This document shows positions 19,974 through 33,020 of a DNA stretch of 64,000 bases, piece by piece. A model generated the notes under the pieces. The model was not told the origin of the DNA. It did no database searches and was given only the letters and a program-made list of their open reading frames with translations. Positions within the stretch are counted from its first letter, which is position 1; the number at the start of each line of letters is the position of its first letter. The DNA is from Chiua virens (lineage: Eukaryota; Basidiomycota; Agaricomycetes; Boletales; Boletaceae): NCBI GenBank assembly GCA_019787685.1, contig JAHNUO010000049.1, positions 1 through 64,000 of the forward strand, given 5' to 3'. The translations under genes and the position numbers were made by a program.

Positions 19974-22900
19974 CTAGAACCGTCTCGAGCCACCACTGAC
20001 CAAGCCCTCGATCGAATGGTGCTCGAGCTCGTTCCTCGCTTTAAGGATCGACGCATGCATCTCCTTCATCGCATTCCCCAACTTGACACCAAACCGACTC
20101 AAGATGTCCCTCTGCCACGCGTCGTACTTGGCATTCACCCGCGCTTGCACCTGTTCGTAGTCGACCACACAAACACCAAAACTGCGCTGGGTCTCCGAGG
20201 TGTCGAATGTTGAGCGTGCTTTCTTGATCTCCGTCAAGAGCTGTTGCCAGTGTGCGAGGGAATCTCCGAGGCGGTTGAAGACATATTCCGCTTCGAGGTC
20301 CCAGAGGGATTGAAACTGGAGCCATTTGGCGACATAGTCCTTCAGTTGTTGCACCTTGAGCTCGATGAGGGCGAATGGCCGCTCAAGGGTGTTGTCGGAA
20401 AAGCGTGTCAGCTACCAAGAGCCACGTCAGGACATGTGAGAGTAGACACTCTAGACTGACTTACGAGAGAGGTGTAGGTCGTTTCACAGGTAAGATTTCG
20501 TTGCATCTGCAATCCAATCTCGTATCTTGAGCTTTGAATACGGGGTAGTCGGCAAATAACCCCTATGCAGACATTAGCGCTATTATCACATCCAGCTAAA
20601 AAGCCGCGTACCGAGCCAGTCATGCAATTGTTTGATCCAAGTCGAACGAGCGTACTCTATTGGAGGGTCAAGGAAGATGACTTGGTTCTGTATCCGAATC
20701 TCATGTACGATGGGTTTCACAGTCATGTTTCCTTCTAGCGTCTACAGCAATCTCGTAAGTGCGGACTCCAAGGCGTAGTAAAAAGGTACCTACCTTCTCT
20801 TCCCGGGCTCCCTTTCCGGTTCGTCGTTTAGTGGTCATGTCACGCAAGGGCAGAGGATCACGTCTGCCATCGCCATCGTCCACGCGATCAAACTCAGAGC
20901 ACCAGACTTGGATAATGTGCGTCAAGCGTTGCAATAGTATGCCTTCTATACGCTTATCTAGCTCCGCAACCCAGTGCTCCAGGTTGGCGTATCCCTCCAA
21001 GTTCAAACGGTCAATCTAGACAGAAAGGGAACAGAAGATATGAGAAAGGCACCCTGCCGTGGATAAAAACTCGCACCGCAGCTTGAATCTTGTTTAAGAG
21101 TTCCAAGAACGCTTCGTGCGTATACGCACATGTTGTCAGGTCTTCAACTGCCCTGAGAATTTCCCGATACAGATCAATCACGTTATTCGTCTTGTCTTGC
21201 AAGACCGAAACGACGCTCGCAAACTCGCGGACGAATTGGATATGTCTGTTATCTCTCCCATCTGCACCGGACACGAAGCGGGCCGTGTCATACTGGTTCA
21301 CGAAATAGTCCCACCGGATACTCATCCCTGAAGAGTGTCAGTCATGCACGTATGCAGGAGCCACAAAGAATGTACCCTTTGCAACCATCCTCTGAGCTTC
21401 GTTACGGTACTCGGCGACGAGCCACTCGATCCCTTGGTTGTGTTCCACAAGATCCAATGTTTGTCCGTATGTCCTGACCGTTTCCATGAGAGAAACAGCG
21501 TGGGGGTATACCCTCTTGGCATCTTTCGCCATATTGGTGATTATGTGTGGAACTTGGAAGTTGAGCCAGAGGAGGTTGCGAACTTCCTTGAACAAAGTTA
21601 TTGTCTGTGGGTCGAAGTTGACCGCCAGTTGGAACCCTCCACCACGTAATCGCACGATCTCGAAAAGTCGTCCGTTAACGGCCATGTCCCGTCGGTTGAT
21701 GTCGTGTAGCCAAGCCTCGAAGACGGGTCGGGTGTCAAGTTTCTTACGGAAAGCAGTGGATTCCGATTGCAGCTTTTGACCCTCGGCATAGAGCTCCCAT
21801 CCTTTTCCAAGGACGTCTTCGACACGTTTCATATAGGTCAAGAGTTGGCGCTCGATTTGCCTTGCCCAAATGATGGCCCCAGCTATTGGTGGAAGATCAC
21901 GCATCTGAGACATGTGATACGCCTCCGAGAAGCGATACTGGGTTTTAAACTGAAGGAATGTCAGGGTCATGCTTTGAGAAAAAACGTCTTTTGACCACCT
22001 TATCGTGTAGGCGCTTGATGTCTTCTTTTACAGAGTCAATGAGTTGAGTTTGGTACTCTTGGATGGCACCTCGAATCTGGGAAACAATGGTCAACTGCAT
22101 GTACGTCGACGGTATAAATAAATGGACCTGACCTTGGGTCGAACGAACAGAGCGTTGAATTTGGAGAACACTCTGAACATCTCGTTCGCATTTCGTGCCG
22201 TACCTAACCTATCACGTAGCCTCGCAATGATTTGGTTCTCCACCCTCGCGACACGTTCGTTGTATGCATTTTCTGCGGCTACCCAGATCTCAGTGCCCTC
22301 TATATCACGGATCAACATACCACATTCAGGCCAAGCACGCGAGAGTCGACTAAGTAACTCACCCACAGAGACATCCAAGACGTCGATCCGCTTTACCACT
22401 TCATATGCTTCTTTCACCTCCTCTTCCATATCCATCCCTCCAACCTCCTTCGTAACACTGCCCAACCCTTTCGTAGGACCTGTCATGACCGCGAGCTGCT
22501 CGTGTTGCTTTCTCCAATCTTTCAGATACCTCGTTCGTTCCTGCAATTTGGCGTGTGCGGGAGCAACCTTGATCGGAATGAACTTCTCTGAGCGCCTCCT
22601 TGTGACTTCGCGCGCCACATTTGTGAACTCCTTAATGAGATCGTCCCACGTACGGAAAATACTTATTGTCTGAGACAGCAGTCGATCGAACGTCTCGTAC
22701 GGTGTATATGGGAGTCGGTGGGATGTCAATACTCGGAGTAATTGGTCGTTGAAATCCCGAGAGATAGCTTCGACAAGAGGAAGTGCGCGTCGGATCGGAT
22801 AAGGCGAGAGTTTGAGCTTGCGATTTATATGTCCAAATATCAATATAAGCGACTCTTGGATCTTGTCAAGGTCTGTGGCCGAGAGGAGTTCGTTCAGGGG

Positions 22901-24128
22901 GAAATCTTTCATTAATTGGTTGTACTTGTGGACTAATCGATGTAATGATCAGACGCATGTCTTAAACGAGAGTGTTCCCAAGTACTCACCGAGATCCGTG
23001 GAACTATTTAAACCCGTATCTGCGATGAAACTGACTGTTGCGTGGAACCGCTTTGCATTCCGTAGACATTCCATCACCATATTCACTTCTTCTGTCCGTA
23101 GTTGAGCCTCGATTCCTTCCAACGCTCTCTCCAGGCTCAACCAGAAATTGATTTCCTGTGACGCAGTTCCGGAAGACACGTCACGCGTAAGCTTGGTGAC
23201 CGCTTGGATAGACTTGATCCACGAGTTCACGTGCCCGTGTAAGGTGTTGAGGAAGGAACTGTCATTCAGAAGCTTTGCCGGTATATGAGAAATATTGGGT
23301 CTTTGACCTATCGCCTGTGCCTTGAGCGAGAGTCAGTTGCGTGTCAAACGTCAAAGAATGCTACCACACTTGTTCGACAGCTCGCTGAATGGCAGGATGG
23401 ATTATAAGGTGCGTTTCTGGTATTTCAACGTTTTGTTGGAGGTGTAGAAGCGAAAGTTCGAGCTCTGCGAACTTCTTTTTCGTCATGGGGATTCCTAGCG
23501 TACGATTAGTGGTGGATGGATTGCATGGATGATACAAACTCACCCATCTTGCTGTCGCCGCCATCTTTGCCAGCGCCACGGGCTCCAACAAACGCATCAA
23601 ACCAAGGTTTCACACCGCAACTCACCACAGCATGCAAACTCTCGTATGGTGTCTCTTCACCCCCAAACAAGTTCAGTATATGTAATTGGGTCGCCAGAGG
23701 GGTGTGGGGGTCTAGTGTGGGAGCGCGCTTGATGAGGGCTAGTGAGGTAATGTTCGATGGAGAGTAGGTGAGCTGTGAGATGAGTTGGTAGAAGAATTTC
23801 GGAGCGGCATCCTCTGCTGTGTGTTAGGTCGGTATGATCTAAAGTTGAGCTGCCACTCACCCTCTGCTTCTTCCTTGACTTTGACAACATATATGACACC
23901 CCCACCCTCTGACGCAAATCGTGACACTTTCTCCTCGAATTCATCGTCGAAAAGGGACACCAGTTCTTCTGGGTACGTGCCGAGTACGGGGGGTAAAAGT
24001 GAGAGGAGGTAGGAACGGAAAAGCGATACATCGAACGGAGGGGGTGTATCTACAGGGCCATCGGGCACGCCATTGGAAGTGGAACTCGTCAAGGGCGGCG
24101 CTGGGCCGTTCCCGTTGGTCGTTGTCAT
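19974..24128 (-). CDS. dhc1: Cytoplasmic dynein heavy chain, tail half (split gene)
   Basis: Encodes the N-terminal tail of dynein-1 heavy chain, which dimerises and binds intermediate chains and cargo adaptors. Exon 1 is 24128-23861 ([12 protein letters not shown]...), exon 2 23816-23544, exon 3 23494-23372; further exons follow to 19974, giving roughly 1,100-1,200 aa. Diagnostic tail motifs include [70 protein letters not shown] and [20 protein letters not shown]. The last exon reads [10 protein letters not shown], where continuous dyneins run on toward the linker, but here it ends [13 protein letters not shown]. No P-loop (AAA1-4) is present. A two-gene heavy chain with a tail-only Dhc1 is known from the agaricomycete Schizophyllum commune; Ustilago maydis splits elsewhere. 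The start at 24128 is preferred over an in-frame ATG 65 codons upstream. Confidence 0.88.
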
Positions 24129-24461
24129 GTCGGCGAGTGTCGAGATCGTCGCCGGTCGTGGTTTGAGTGAGAGTTGTGGCTCGCAAAGACGCTGATTATC
24201 GGCGCAGTTCCCGTCGCCGTCGCCCTTCGCGATGATGAGCGGACGCGTCTCAAAACCCAGAACTGATTTGAGCCGTAGAAACTCCCACGCAGACAAGTCC
24301 AATAAAAGGCTTAGCAAAATCAAAAAACATTCGTAGTGTGGACTTGCTCGTCAAGATCATAAATTGATACCCTAGAGAACTAAGCCGCCATCGATCCTCA
24401 TGGCGGTCAGGGACATATCCTTGACCTCGTTTTTACATAACTCTTGCAGATCGTCGCCAAT

Positions 24462-26641
24462 CTAAATTTCTTCCGACCCGGACATCATCTCCCCTAACCG
24501 GCCTTCCTCTATCCTAGGTGAAAACTTGACATCAAAAGGAGCTGCATGCGATAACACGGTGTCTGTAAACGCATTCACGTCTATCGGTGCATCAGGTCGC
24601 TCCACGATTCGGAACGACCAAAGCAGAAGCGAAAGGTTCATTTGCAATGACCTATTCGCGAGGTGTATTCCTGGACACACTCTAGGGTCCCATCATCAGG
24701 GACCAAGATCGAGATTGAGATATTATGGAATAGCCCACCTCCGACCAAACCCATAGGGGTAGGAGGTCATGTCGTCCCGTAGCTTGCCGTTCTTGTCAAT
24801 CCATCGCTGGGGGTCAAACTTATCGGGATCTGGGAAAGCTGCTGGGTCTCGAGAAATCGCCCTATATGATTAATCACGCGTCAGGATTTAACAAGAAGCA
24901 AAGGCATGAAATTTACCAATGACATCCGATCACAGTCGCACCCGCAGGGATGCATTGTCCTCTCTGCAATGCATATCGATCATGTTCAACAAGCAAATAG
25001 ACAATTGACAACGTACCCAGACGATGTCTCGAGTAGCACGGTGTGCAAATCCTGCAATAAAGTGGAATGAACATCGCAGTCTCGCTTATTCTGACGAAGA
25101 CTTACCGATGGGCGTAACGGGTCTCCAACGGAGGGCTTCCAATACAAATGCGTGAACCTGGGGAAGCAACTCAAAATCTTCCCAGTTGGGCACTAATACA
25201 CCTCGTTAGGCATTGATGACTGTCAGAGGACCGACACTTACACCGATCGTTTCCGACGACTCTATCAAGTTCTTCCTGAACTCTTTTTTGTGCTTCCGGA
25301 TGACAAGCAGCAGCCAGAATCATGTTAGTTACGGCATTCGCGGTCTTCAGACCAGGTGAATGAGCCGATTTACAAAGTGATATGGTAACTCAAATCATAC
25401 TGTCTCTGTTCCTGCACCGAATAGGTTTCCAGCAACATACGCCATCTCGTCCTTGGAGAGCTGATGCGAGTCGACGTGTTCCAACAGCGTCCTCATGAAC
25501 GAATTGCCACCTTCATTCACGTCCTGCAGCCCTGTGATTCATGGTACTAGTCTATGCGTGAGCGTTTGCTTACCATTTCGGATTGAACACGGTTCATGTG
25601 ATCTCTGAAGAGCCGGATCTCAAAGTCATGATATTCCTTCAATCGCCTCCCGTACCAGGGGAAGTACTTCAACCAAGGGATACGATCCACGAGAAACGCC
25701 CCAGGACGCAACGCGTGCTGTACATTTTCTATTACTTGATTGATCCGAGCGAGCTCTGGATCATCGTTCGATGTCGGAGCCGATTTGCCGTATGTCAAAC
25801 GCAAAACGACCGACGCGGCATACCTGCCAGCGCAACGTTTCCGTGCCGGTCTCCAGGAAGTCTATGAACGCTTACTCACCGTTGTACATGCACAAGGTGA
25901 TTCTTTGGGTCACGTAGGATATCTTTGACGACATCTTTTGCATGCTCCATTTGCAGCTCTTGATAGGCTCTTACAGCCTTGGGTTGCAGGTGTATGTGTG
26001 CAGCCTTTCTGTATCGACGGAGCCGCTCACCGCTACGCATGAGCACGAATCGCATTCCTCTGGATAGAATCTCTCCAGCAGCGATTGAGCGCGGTCGATC
26101 TGCGAGCGCGCTGCCTTCCTGTTCCATAATATCTGTCGCAGCCTATCACGTCCGGGTTATGATCAAGTGAACCCCGCGACATCAGCATAGTTAGTGCCAT
26201 CTCGTACAGGATGTGGGGTAGAAATCATACATCTGCACGTCCCACCACTATAATGATGTGGCTCCCCTGGCGAAGCGCAATCACAGACCCATATTTAACG
26301 ACCCATTCCGCAAGGGTGTGTGCAATGCTAAAGATAAAATTAGTTACTGATCAAAAGATCGACAATTGATCTCACTTTACAGACGGTAGTGCGTTTTCCC
26401 AGAACCACTTTGCGGGGGGGCCCGGCGGAAGAGGGACACTGGTTTTGAAGGTGAACAATACTTGACGTCTTTCGTACAGTTTGGCAACAACAACACCTGC
26501 CACCACGAGCGCGAGAAAAGAGCTTTTTGACACATCAAAATTCTTGAAAGCTTGTGAATGCCTCGAAAAGGTCGGAAACGTGAGCTGCGAAAAGCAGGTC
26601 GGGAAAGAGGTCATGTTGCCAGGCGTGTCGTGCACGGGCAC
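24462..26641 (-). CDS. Cytochrome P450 monooxygenase A
   Basis: Haem-thiolate monooxygenase anchored in the ER membrane. Many short exons. The N-terminus (26641-26381) has a hydrophobic anchor (FLALVVAGVVVAKLY) and the proline hinge PLPPGPPAKWFWENALPS. Next come LAEWVVKYGSVIALRQG, EQEGSALADRPRSIAAGE, RLTYGKSAPTSNDDPELARI, the I-helix DEMAYVAGNLFGAGTET (about 25450), the ExxR region EALRWRPVTPIG and the haem-ligand loop SYPYGFGRRVCPGIHLANRS, split by an intron between RR and VCPG. The protein ends near MMSGSEEI. The haem loop has Tyr where FxxGxRxCxG has Phe, as does copy B. The substrate cannot be told. It resembles basidiomycete P450s often labelled O-methylsterigmatocystin oxidoreductase-like; that label does not imply the reaction. 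The start may be 26641 or an in-frame ATG 27 nt later. Confidence 0.88.
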
Positions 26642-27524
26642 CCTGCCATATAAGAGAAACTATATTTTTTGTTGGTAAGTCATCGCATGTGGGGATAGCG
26701 CAGACAGCATGCATAATTGATATGACATGCAGAACCCGCTCCCTGCATAATTTAACCGGAACTTGAACTCGGGTCTTGTGATTTCGGAACAATGGCGTTA
26801 TGACAGTTAAACACGTCCGACAGACGCTGTCGAAGGATCGAGCCAAGGGTTCTGTGGCTTTCAAGCGGTTGGGAGTTCTTTTATGCACCCGAGTCTGAGC
26901 GTCCAAAGTTCCTTGGCTCGGCCGAGTTATGTATGCCAGTGATCTTGGAGCAAAGGAATCACAGTCTCTTCGATGTCAGCATCAAATGCACACTACATGA
27001 AGTTACCTGGTACTCGATCTCTGAATCAGCCGAGCCAGCGATGATTGTACTGAAGGCGCCGACCATTTTCTAGGAGCAGTGACCGCCCCAAGACTGTCTG
27101 CAATCTTATTAGCGACGCGTGGACTCATCAAAGGAAACCTCTCGGAAAGGCGAGAGTATGCACAGTACCGGACCTCCGAGGGACACGCAGCGGCGCTGTC
27201 AAAGTGTGAGTTACTAGTGACGTGGCGCTTGATGCCAGCGTGGTACAACTTGAACTAATTAATTTAGACTCGTCACTCCACTATATTCGGAGTCATCAGA
27301 TTTCATATGCGGACCACCGCTCCAGATCTTAGCATTGACAAAGTCAACAAACTTGAACGACCCGTCGATCGACGGCCATCATGATGTTCGTCGTCTTATC
27401 GCTTCCGGCATCGTCGATATGTCCAGTGATAATAATACACTACGAGACTATTCTTTGAAACATGATATAAACTAGACTCCTTAAAGATTGACGTGCGCAA
27501 TAGCCTCAGGCAGGACCGCTTCAC
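26642..27524. other. Spacer between P450 genes
   Basis: Presumably the promoter of P450 A and the 3' end of P450 B. Short frames (for example 27003-27248 minus) show no recognisable motif. Confidence 0.45.
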
Positions 27525-29637
27525 TTACATCACTAATTCAGACATCATCTCCCTCAACTGACGCTCTTCAACCCGAGGTATAAACTCTGCATCAAACGAA
27601 GCTGGGTGCGAGGTAACAGCGTCCGTGTATGCATGGACGTCTATCGGTGCATCAGGTCGTTCCACGATCCGGAACGACCAAAGTAGGAGTGCAAGATTCA
27701 TGTACAGTGAGTTGTTCGCGAGATACAGTCCTGGACAAATCCTAAGAACAAAACATCAAGGGACCGGTCTAGGATGAGTTCAATGCCATTGGATCATTTA
27801 CCTTCTACCGAACCCGTATGGATAGGAATTCATTTTGTTCCGGAGTTTGCCGTCGTCGTCGATCCATCGCTGGGGGTCAAACGTATCGGGATCAGGGAAG
27901 GCTACTGGGTCCTGAGATATAGCCCTGGATGACCGCTCTTACGTGAGCGTCCGGAACGAAGGAGGGAAGGCAAGAAGTTCACCAGTGACATCCAATGACA
28001 GTTGCACCCGCAGGAATGCATTGCCCCTTCTGCGATATCGTCAGTTTTAACAAAGGGAGTCAAAGACGACCAGCATACCCAGACAATGTCACGAGTAGCG
28101 CGGTGTGCAAATCCTGCAATAAACTGGCATGAATGTCCCGCATGTGAGCTTGCATATTGTGCGACTAAATTACCAATAGGCGTGACAGGTCTCCAACGGA
28201 GGGCTTCCAATACAAACGCGTGGACCTGAGGAAGCAACTCAGAATCTGCCCAGGTAGGCACTGCCAGTGGCGCAATTCGTCAGATATCTATGACAGAGGG
28301 TCGTTACTCACATCTATCCTTCCCGACTACCTCATCTAGTTCTTCCTGAACTTTTCTCTGGGTTTCTGGGTAACATGCAGCAGCCAAGATCATATTTGTT
28401 ATGGCGACCGCACTCTTGTAGCACATCGCATCAAGCATGCACGCAATAGGTAAACAGAACATACTGTCTCCGATCCTGCTGCGAACAGGTTTCCAGCGAG
28501 GTAGGCCATTTCATCTCTCGAGAGTGGGTAGTCATTGGTATTCTGCAAAAGTGTCTTCACAAACGAGTTATCCCCCTTGTTCGCTTCCTGTAGCAGTTGC
28601 AGGTGCACACTCAATCAGAATCCTGTCTTCCCGAGTAAATGGCTACTTACCATTTCAGCTTGAACGCGGTTTATTTGATCTCTATAGAGCTGGATCTCAA
28701 AGTCATGGTATTCCCTCAACCGCCTGTCATATCCAGGAATGCACTTTAACCAGGGAATACGGTCTACGAGAAACGCCCCAGGACGCATTGCTTGTTGAAA
28801 GTTTTTCATTGCTTGATGAATGCGAGCAACTTCCGGATCGTCGTTAGATGTAGGCGTCGACTTGCCATACGTCAAGCGCAGAATAACTGACGCGGCGTAC
28901 CTACAACGTTTCGTTTGGGTACCAAAGTGGTCAACGACATGTCTGCTCACCGTTGTACATGCGCTCTGTGGTTCTTCGGGTCCTCTAGAATATCCAGGAT
29001 GACATTTTTTGCATGCTCCAGTTGCATGTTTTGATGTGCTTTTACTGACTTGTGTTGCAAATGGGTATGGACGGCTTTCCTATACCGACGGAACCGGTCA
29101 CCAGTGCCCACGAGCAAAAATCTCAACCCTCTAGACACGATCTCGCCAGCAGCAATCGAGTGGGGACGGTCTACGAGCGCACTGCCCTCCTTCTCCATAA
29201 TCTCAGTTGCAGCCTAACGGGATCAGGTGCACCAGATGGAAGACAACGTCAGCCAGTCAGCATACATCATACACTGGAGGTAGGTAACAGAACTCATACA
29301 TCCAAACGTCCAATAATGACGATAATCTGACGGCCTTGGCGTAAAGTGATTACAGGTCCATATTCCGCGACCCAGTCTGCGAGCGTGTGTGCGATACTAG
29401 GCAGAATAGAAGTTAGTCGACTATGCCGTAGAAGGTGAATAATTGGTCTCACTCTAGAGACGGTAGTGCATTTTCCCAGAACCACCGCGCAGGAGGTCCG
29501 GGCGGGAGAGGGATGTCATTGGAGGTCGAATCTGCCAAACGTCGTATGTACAGCAAGGTGACGATAACAGTGGCCGCTGCCGCTGAGAGCCCAACAAGGC
29601 AATCTATTATTGAAAGATTACGAGCCTCGGAAGACAT
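27525..29637 (-). CDS. Cytochrome P450 monooxygenase B
   Basis: Tandem paralogue of P450 A on the same strand. The N-terminus is MSSEARNLSIIDCLVGL, with a membrane anchor (AAAATVIVTLLYI) and the hinge PLPPGPPARWFWENALPSL. Then come LADWVAEYGPVITLRQGRQI, EKEGSALVDRPHSIAAGEIV, RLTYGKSTPTSNDDPEVARI, the I-helix DEMAYLAGNLFAAGSETV, EALRWRPVTPIG and the haem loop SYPYGFGRR|ICPGLYLAN. The end is VEERQLREMMSELVM-stop at 27525. Intron positions match copy A where both could be read, for example between the two halves of the haem loop and after NAHRP-type segments such as RAHVQR. No stop or frameshift was noticed. Both copies share the unusual Tyr in the haem loop. Substrate unknown. Confidence 0.87.
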
Positions 29638-31699
29638 CGAAAAGCAACTACAATTGTGTGATCAGTCAAAGGCACCCATTACGCAGTCTTACTGCCAGTG
29701 GTACGCACTTGCTCGCAACAACACTGGAAAGTGGACGGAGTGCAGGAGTTATAGATGTTGAGTCGCCCCAGGGGGGTTAGAGGTTGTCCTAGACCGAAAA
29801 CCTCGTAGTATTTATGAGGAACCACTGGCAAGCCTGAGGTGCTATTTTTCTTTCCGCTTACCAGTATGGTATTATGTAGTACTGCAATTCCCGGGCCGCC
29901 ATCAAGCTGTTCGGGTACGGTGAAAGTACTTCGAAAGTTTCAAGTTGGTATTTCAAGCAAGTTGAACATACACGTTCAATTTCCGAGGCTTGCGCACAAA
30001 CAGAGTTCCAAAAACGGCAACTTCCAAAGTATTTGTCTTAGATAACTCGGCCCAGTAGTTACGATGCCTTCGGATCCAAACGATCTCACGCGAGCTTGGT
30101 GAAGACCAACATGTGTTGGCTCGCTCGAACGGTGACAAGAGATTCATTGAAAGCACTGCCAATTGGCACTATCATACTACTACTGACAGGATCTCGCTGA
30201 GGGCGGTACTGAAGATTTCACAAAAGGAGACTCCATGGTGACGGCAACACAACACCCGCCGGGAATGAACGCCGTTTATACTACCAAATCTCTGGGCAAC
30301 TTGATCGAATAACCCAATGAGCGGCGGAGTCGAGGAATTTCCTCACTTCCGATCGTCGTTGATGCCGCGTTACTTAAGGACAGGCTGGACAGCGCTTCAT
30401 GAATACAACTTGAAGTAACTGTGGATTGGATAGTCTAAGGTATGTGAAAAATTCCATGACTCAGGCCACGTACTGCTGACAACTTGAACTTGCTATCCAA
30501 AGTTTCGAACGTACAATGGCTAGTGACTCAGGCTGCCATTCGGGCTGAATGAAATGAAACGGCGACGTAATTTGCGCCGTTGGTTGCGGCCAAGGTTTTG
30601 CCAAAAATTCGGTGGGCTTGCGTCATGCAGAGCCACCCCTCCTCAAACATGAAGAGACCAAGGAATTTCGACAGCAAAAATGCCATGTGACTAACAAATC
30701 CTTGGTATAAGCGATCTACGAGATCTCTACATTCGGTGTAAGCCTAGTTATCGGTGTCGAATCACTGAAACGTTGATCTTGAACAGGAAACTTTATATCT
30801 GAAACAAAGAGGCTTAGGGCGAATCGTGGCCGATAGATCAGACTAGTACTAATAGTACTATGGCTACTGCACAGCTAAGAGAAACGTCCTCCTAACTGAT
30901 CGTCTCAACTGCCAGATTATCTGTTACTTTCTCCACCCTAATTCAGACGATTCCTGACACGTTAATGCGATATTCCTCGCTACCACGATTCGAATATTCT
31001 ACCACATAATCGTGGCCTTTCGGAGCGGGGTCCCATTATGACTCATGAACGTTCTGAACTTCTATTTCAGATACGATGTCGCCAGGGCGATTATAAGCGC
31101 TTGAGCGCACATCTACAAAGCGGCAGAACAACGTTATTGTTGCGTTATCGCTTGACGACTCTCTGTGGCCTTTTGAGAGCTATGATTGGACAATGGGTTG
31201 GCAAATATGGATATTCAGGGCTACTAACCTGGCCTAACCAAATCTAGGCACCTAAAAGGTAGAGGTTGGGCTCGCTTATGCGGTTTCAACTTTTAGATGC
31301 AGCATCTGTTCAGACCCGCATTACTGACGTGTGCGTCGGGTCGATGGAGACATACATACTCACGGGCGTACTTTGGAATATTCTAGTAAGTACTTAGGTT
31401 TGTAGGCGGCCTTTCTTGTCATTGTGCATCATTCCTGACGAGATTATTGCACAATCCATATGTCCTATTGATTGCTGTGGAAATGCACTATCTGGGCCGC
31501 CCAGAAGAGGAGTTTACGCGAGATAGGTAGTCCGAATGCGCACTGCATCCGAGTCAATGGGAGTTGATAACAGAACTAGTATATATATATATAAGAATGT
31601 GTACATTCAACGAATCTAGTTCCACACGCGTACTATGACATAGAATTGCAACTGGGCACACTTGCTTTTACGATCTCTCGAGCCACGTGATACATAAAT
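29638..31699. other. Intergenic, about 2 kb, no gene supported
   Basis: Moderately AT-rich with only short frames. A short TA run (tatatatatatata) occurs near 31,579-31,592. Nothing recognisable as an RNA gene or transposon. Confidence 0.5.
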
Positions 31700-33020
31700 C
31701 TAAACCATTGGAATAGCACGGGTGCGTACCACATTATTTCCCGTGGTCATGAACGATGCAGTCTCAGTCACGGTAGGTGGTGGGGGCGAGGTGGCCTGGA
31801 AAGACGAATACGAGGTGCCTGACATAACGGACATTCCTGTCCCCATCTGTGTGGTCGTGTAAGTCGTAGGGGCAGGTGAGCCCGTTGACGAAAAGAAGGA
31901 TGACGGATTCGATGGCAAGTATGCGTGCGTATTTGTCGCATGCATACCCGTATGAAGACTCGTAGTCGCAACCGTACCACTGTTCAGGCGTCTGTTTTTC
32001 CGACGCTGGTACAGAAAGTACCCTCCGACAATGATGACCAGGAGCGCTGTGCCGCTAATGGTGCCGCCTATGATGGCACCGATGTTGGTATTACTTCCCG
32101 AGTTATTATCGCTCCCAGAGCTGGTTCCCGAGCTGTTGGTACCTGGGTAGTAGTCAGGCTGACCTTCGGGAACATCAGAAAGGGATTCCGTGGCAGGTAA
32201 GGAAAGAACACCTGCTCTTGTTCGCATGAATTTCTGCTTGTTCTGTTTCGAACAGCTCAGAGGGCCAAGTCTCCGCTATATGTAATCTTGGTTATACGTA
32301 TCTGGTGAATGTAGGAAATCGTACGGTTGATGGTGGCCCAATAAGGTATTGATATGTTACTGAGAAGGACATAACCTTGCGGGAATATTCTAGTCGGCAG
32401 GTAAGAAGACTGATGGTGCAGAGGGAGGCAGCGAACGCTCACTCATCTTTGTAATTCGAGGGACAGTTCTGGACGAATGTTGGCCACCTGTGACCACGTT
32501 CGACAATGTCGTAGCAAAAGATGGAGAGAACACTAGTACTGACGTTTTTACCGAGGCCGTATACGTCGCGTTCTGGCACAGTGTGCAGGCCATTATGAGG
32601 TTATAGCAAGACCACGAACTGATGGATCCGATTGTGTGAACGAACATAAAGATTGCAACTGAGAACTGTCATACCAGTAACAAGGAGTAGCCGTTGTGCC
32701 ATTCGGTGAGTCGTACGATTCCCCTGGGATAAGAGGTGGCTGTGTCCACGCTGTCCAGTTGTGGAAAAGAGATGCATATGTAAGCGTCTCGAAAAATTCC
32801 AGAGTTGGAAATACTTGCTATCCCCGACGCAGGCGGCTATCACATACGCGACTGTCAAACAAGGGTCCTTGCCTTCTGCGTTATCCATCCATGCATACTC
32901 AGGTTGGCACGTTGCATTCGAAACGACGTTCAAAATGTTTGGGGGACCCGCCGCCGACGCCTGAGGGCCAGCTCGGAGGAGAAATATGGTTATGAGGGAG
33001 GAAAGAATGCCAGTGGTCAT
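31700..33020 (-). CDS. Single-pass membrane protein, Cys-containing ectodomain (paralogue 1)
   Basis: Begins MTTGILSSLITIFLLRAG, a signal peptide, followed by an ectodomain with NVVSNATCQPEYAWMDNAEG and YNLIMACTLCQNATY. The C-terminal part has a Ser/Gly/Asn-rich stalk (PGTNSSGTSSGSDNNSGS), a transmembrane helix (IGAIIGGTISGTALLVIIVG), a basic stop-transfer (YQRRKNRR) and a Ser/Thr/Pro-rich cytosolic tail ending VRTRAIPMV. Several introns between about 32,160 and 32,900 are implied; their edges were not fixed. The C-TLCQ motif and general plan are common in agaricomycete orphan membrane proteins of unknown function. It stands head-to-head with a related gene at 33.9-35.5 kb. Receptor-like or wall-sensing roles would be speculation. 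Confidence 0.7.

Noticed and set aside
22122..22673. Long plus-strand frame inside the dynein gene
   Set aside because: It is antisense to a strongly conserved dynein tail exon and has no domain of its own.
24462..29637. P450 pair as part of a secondary metabolite cluster
   Set aside because: No synthase, terpene cyclase or transporter is adjacent; the OYE gene lies 12 kb away among glucanases.
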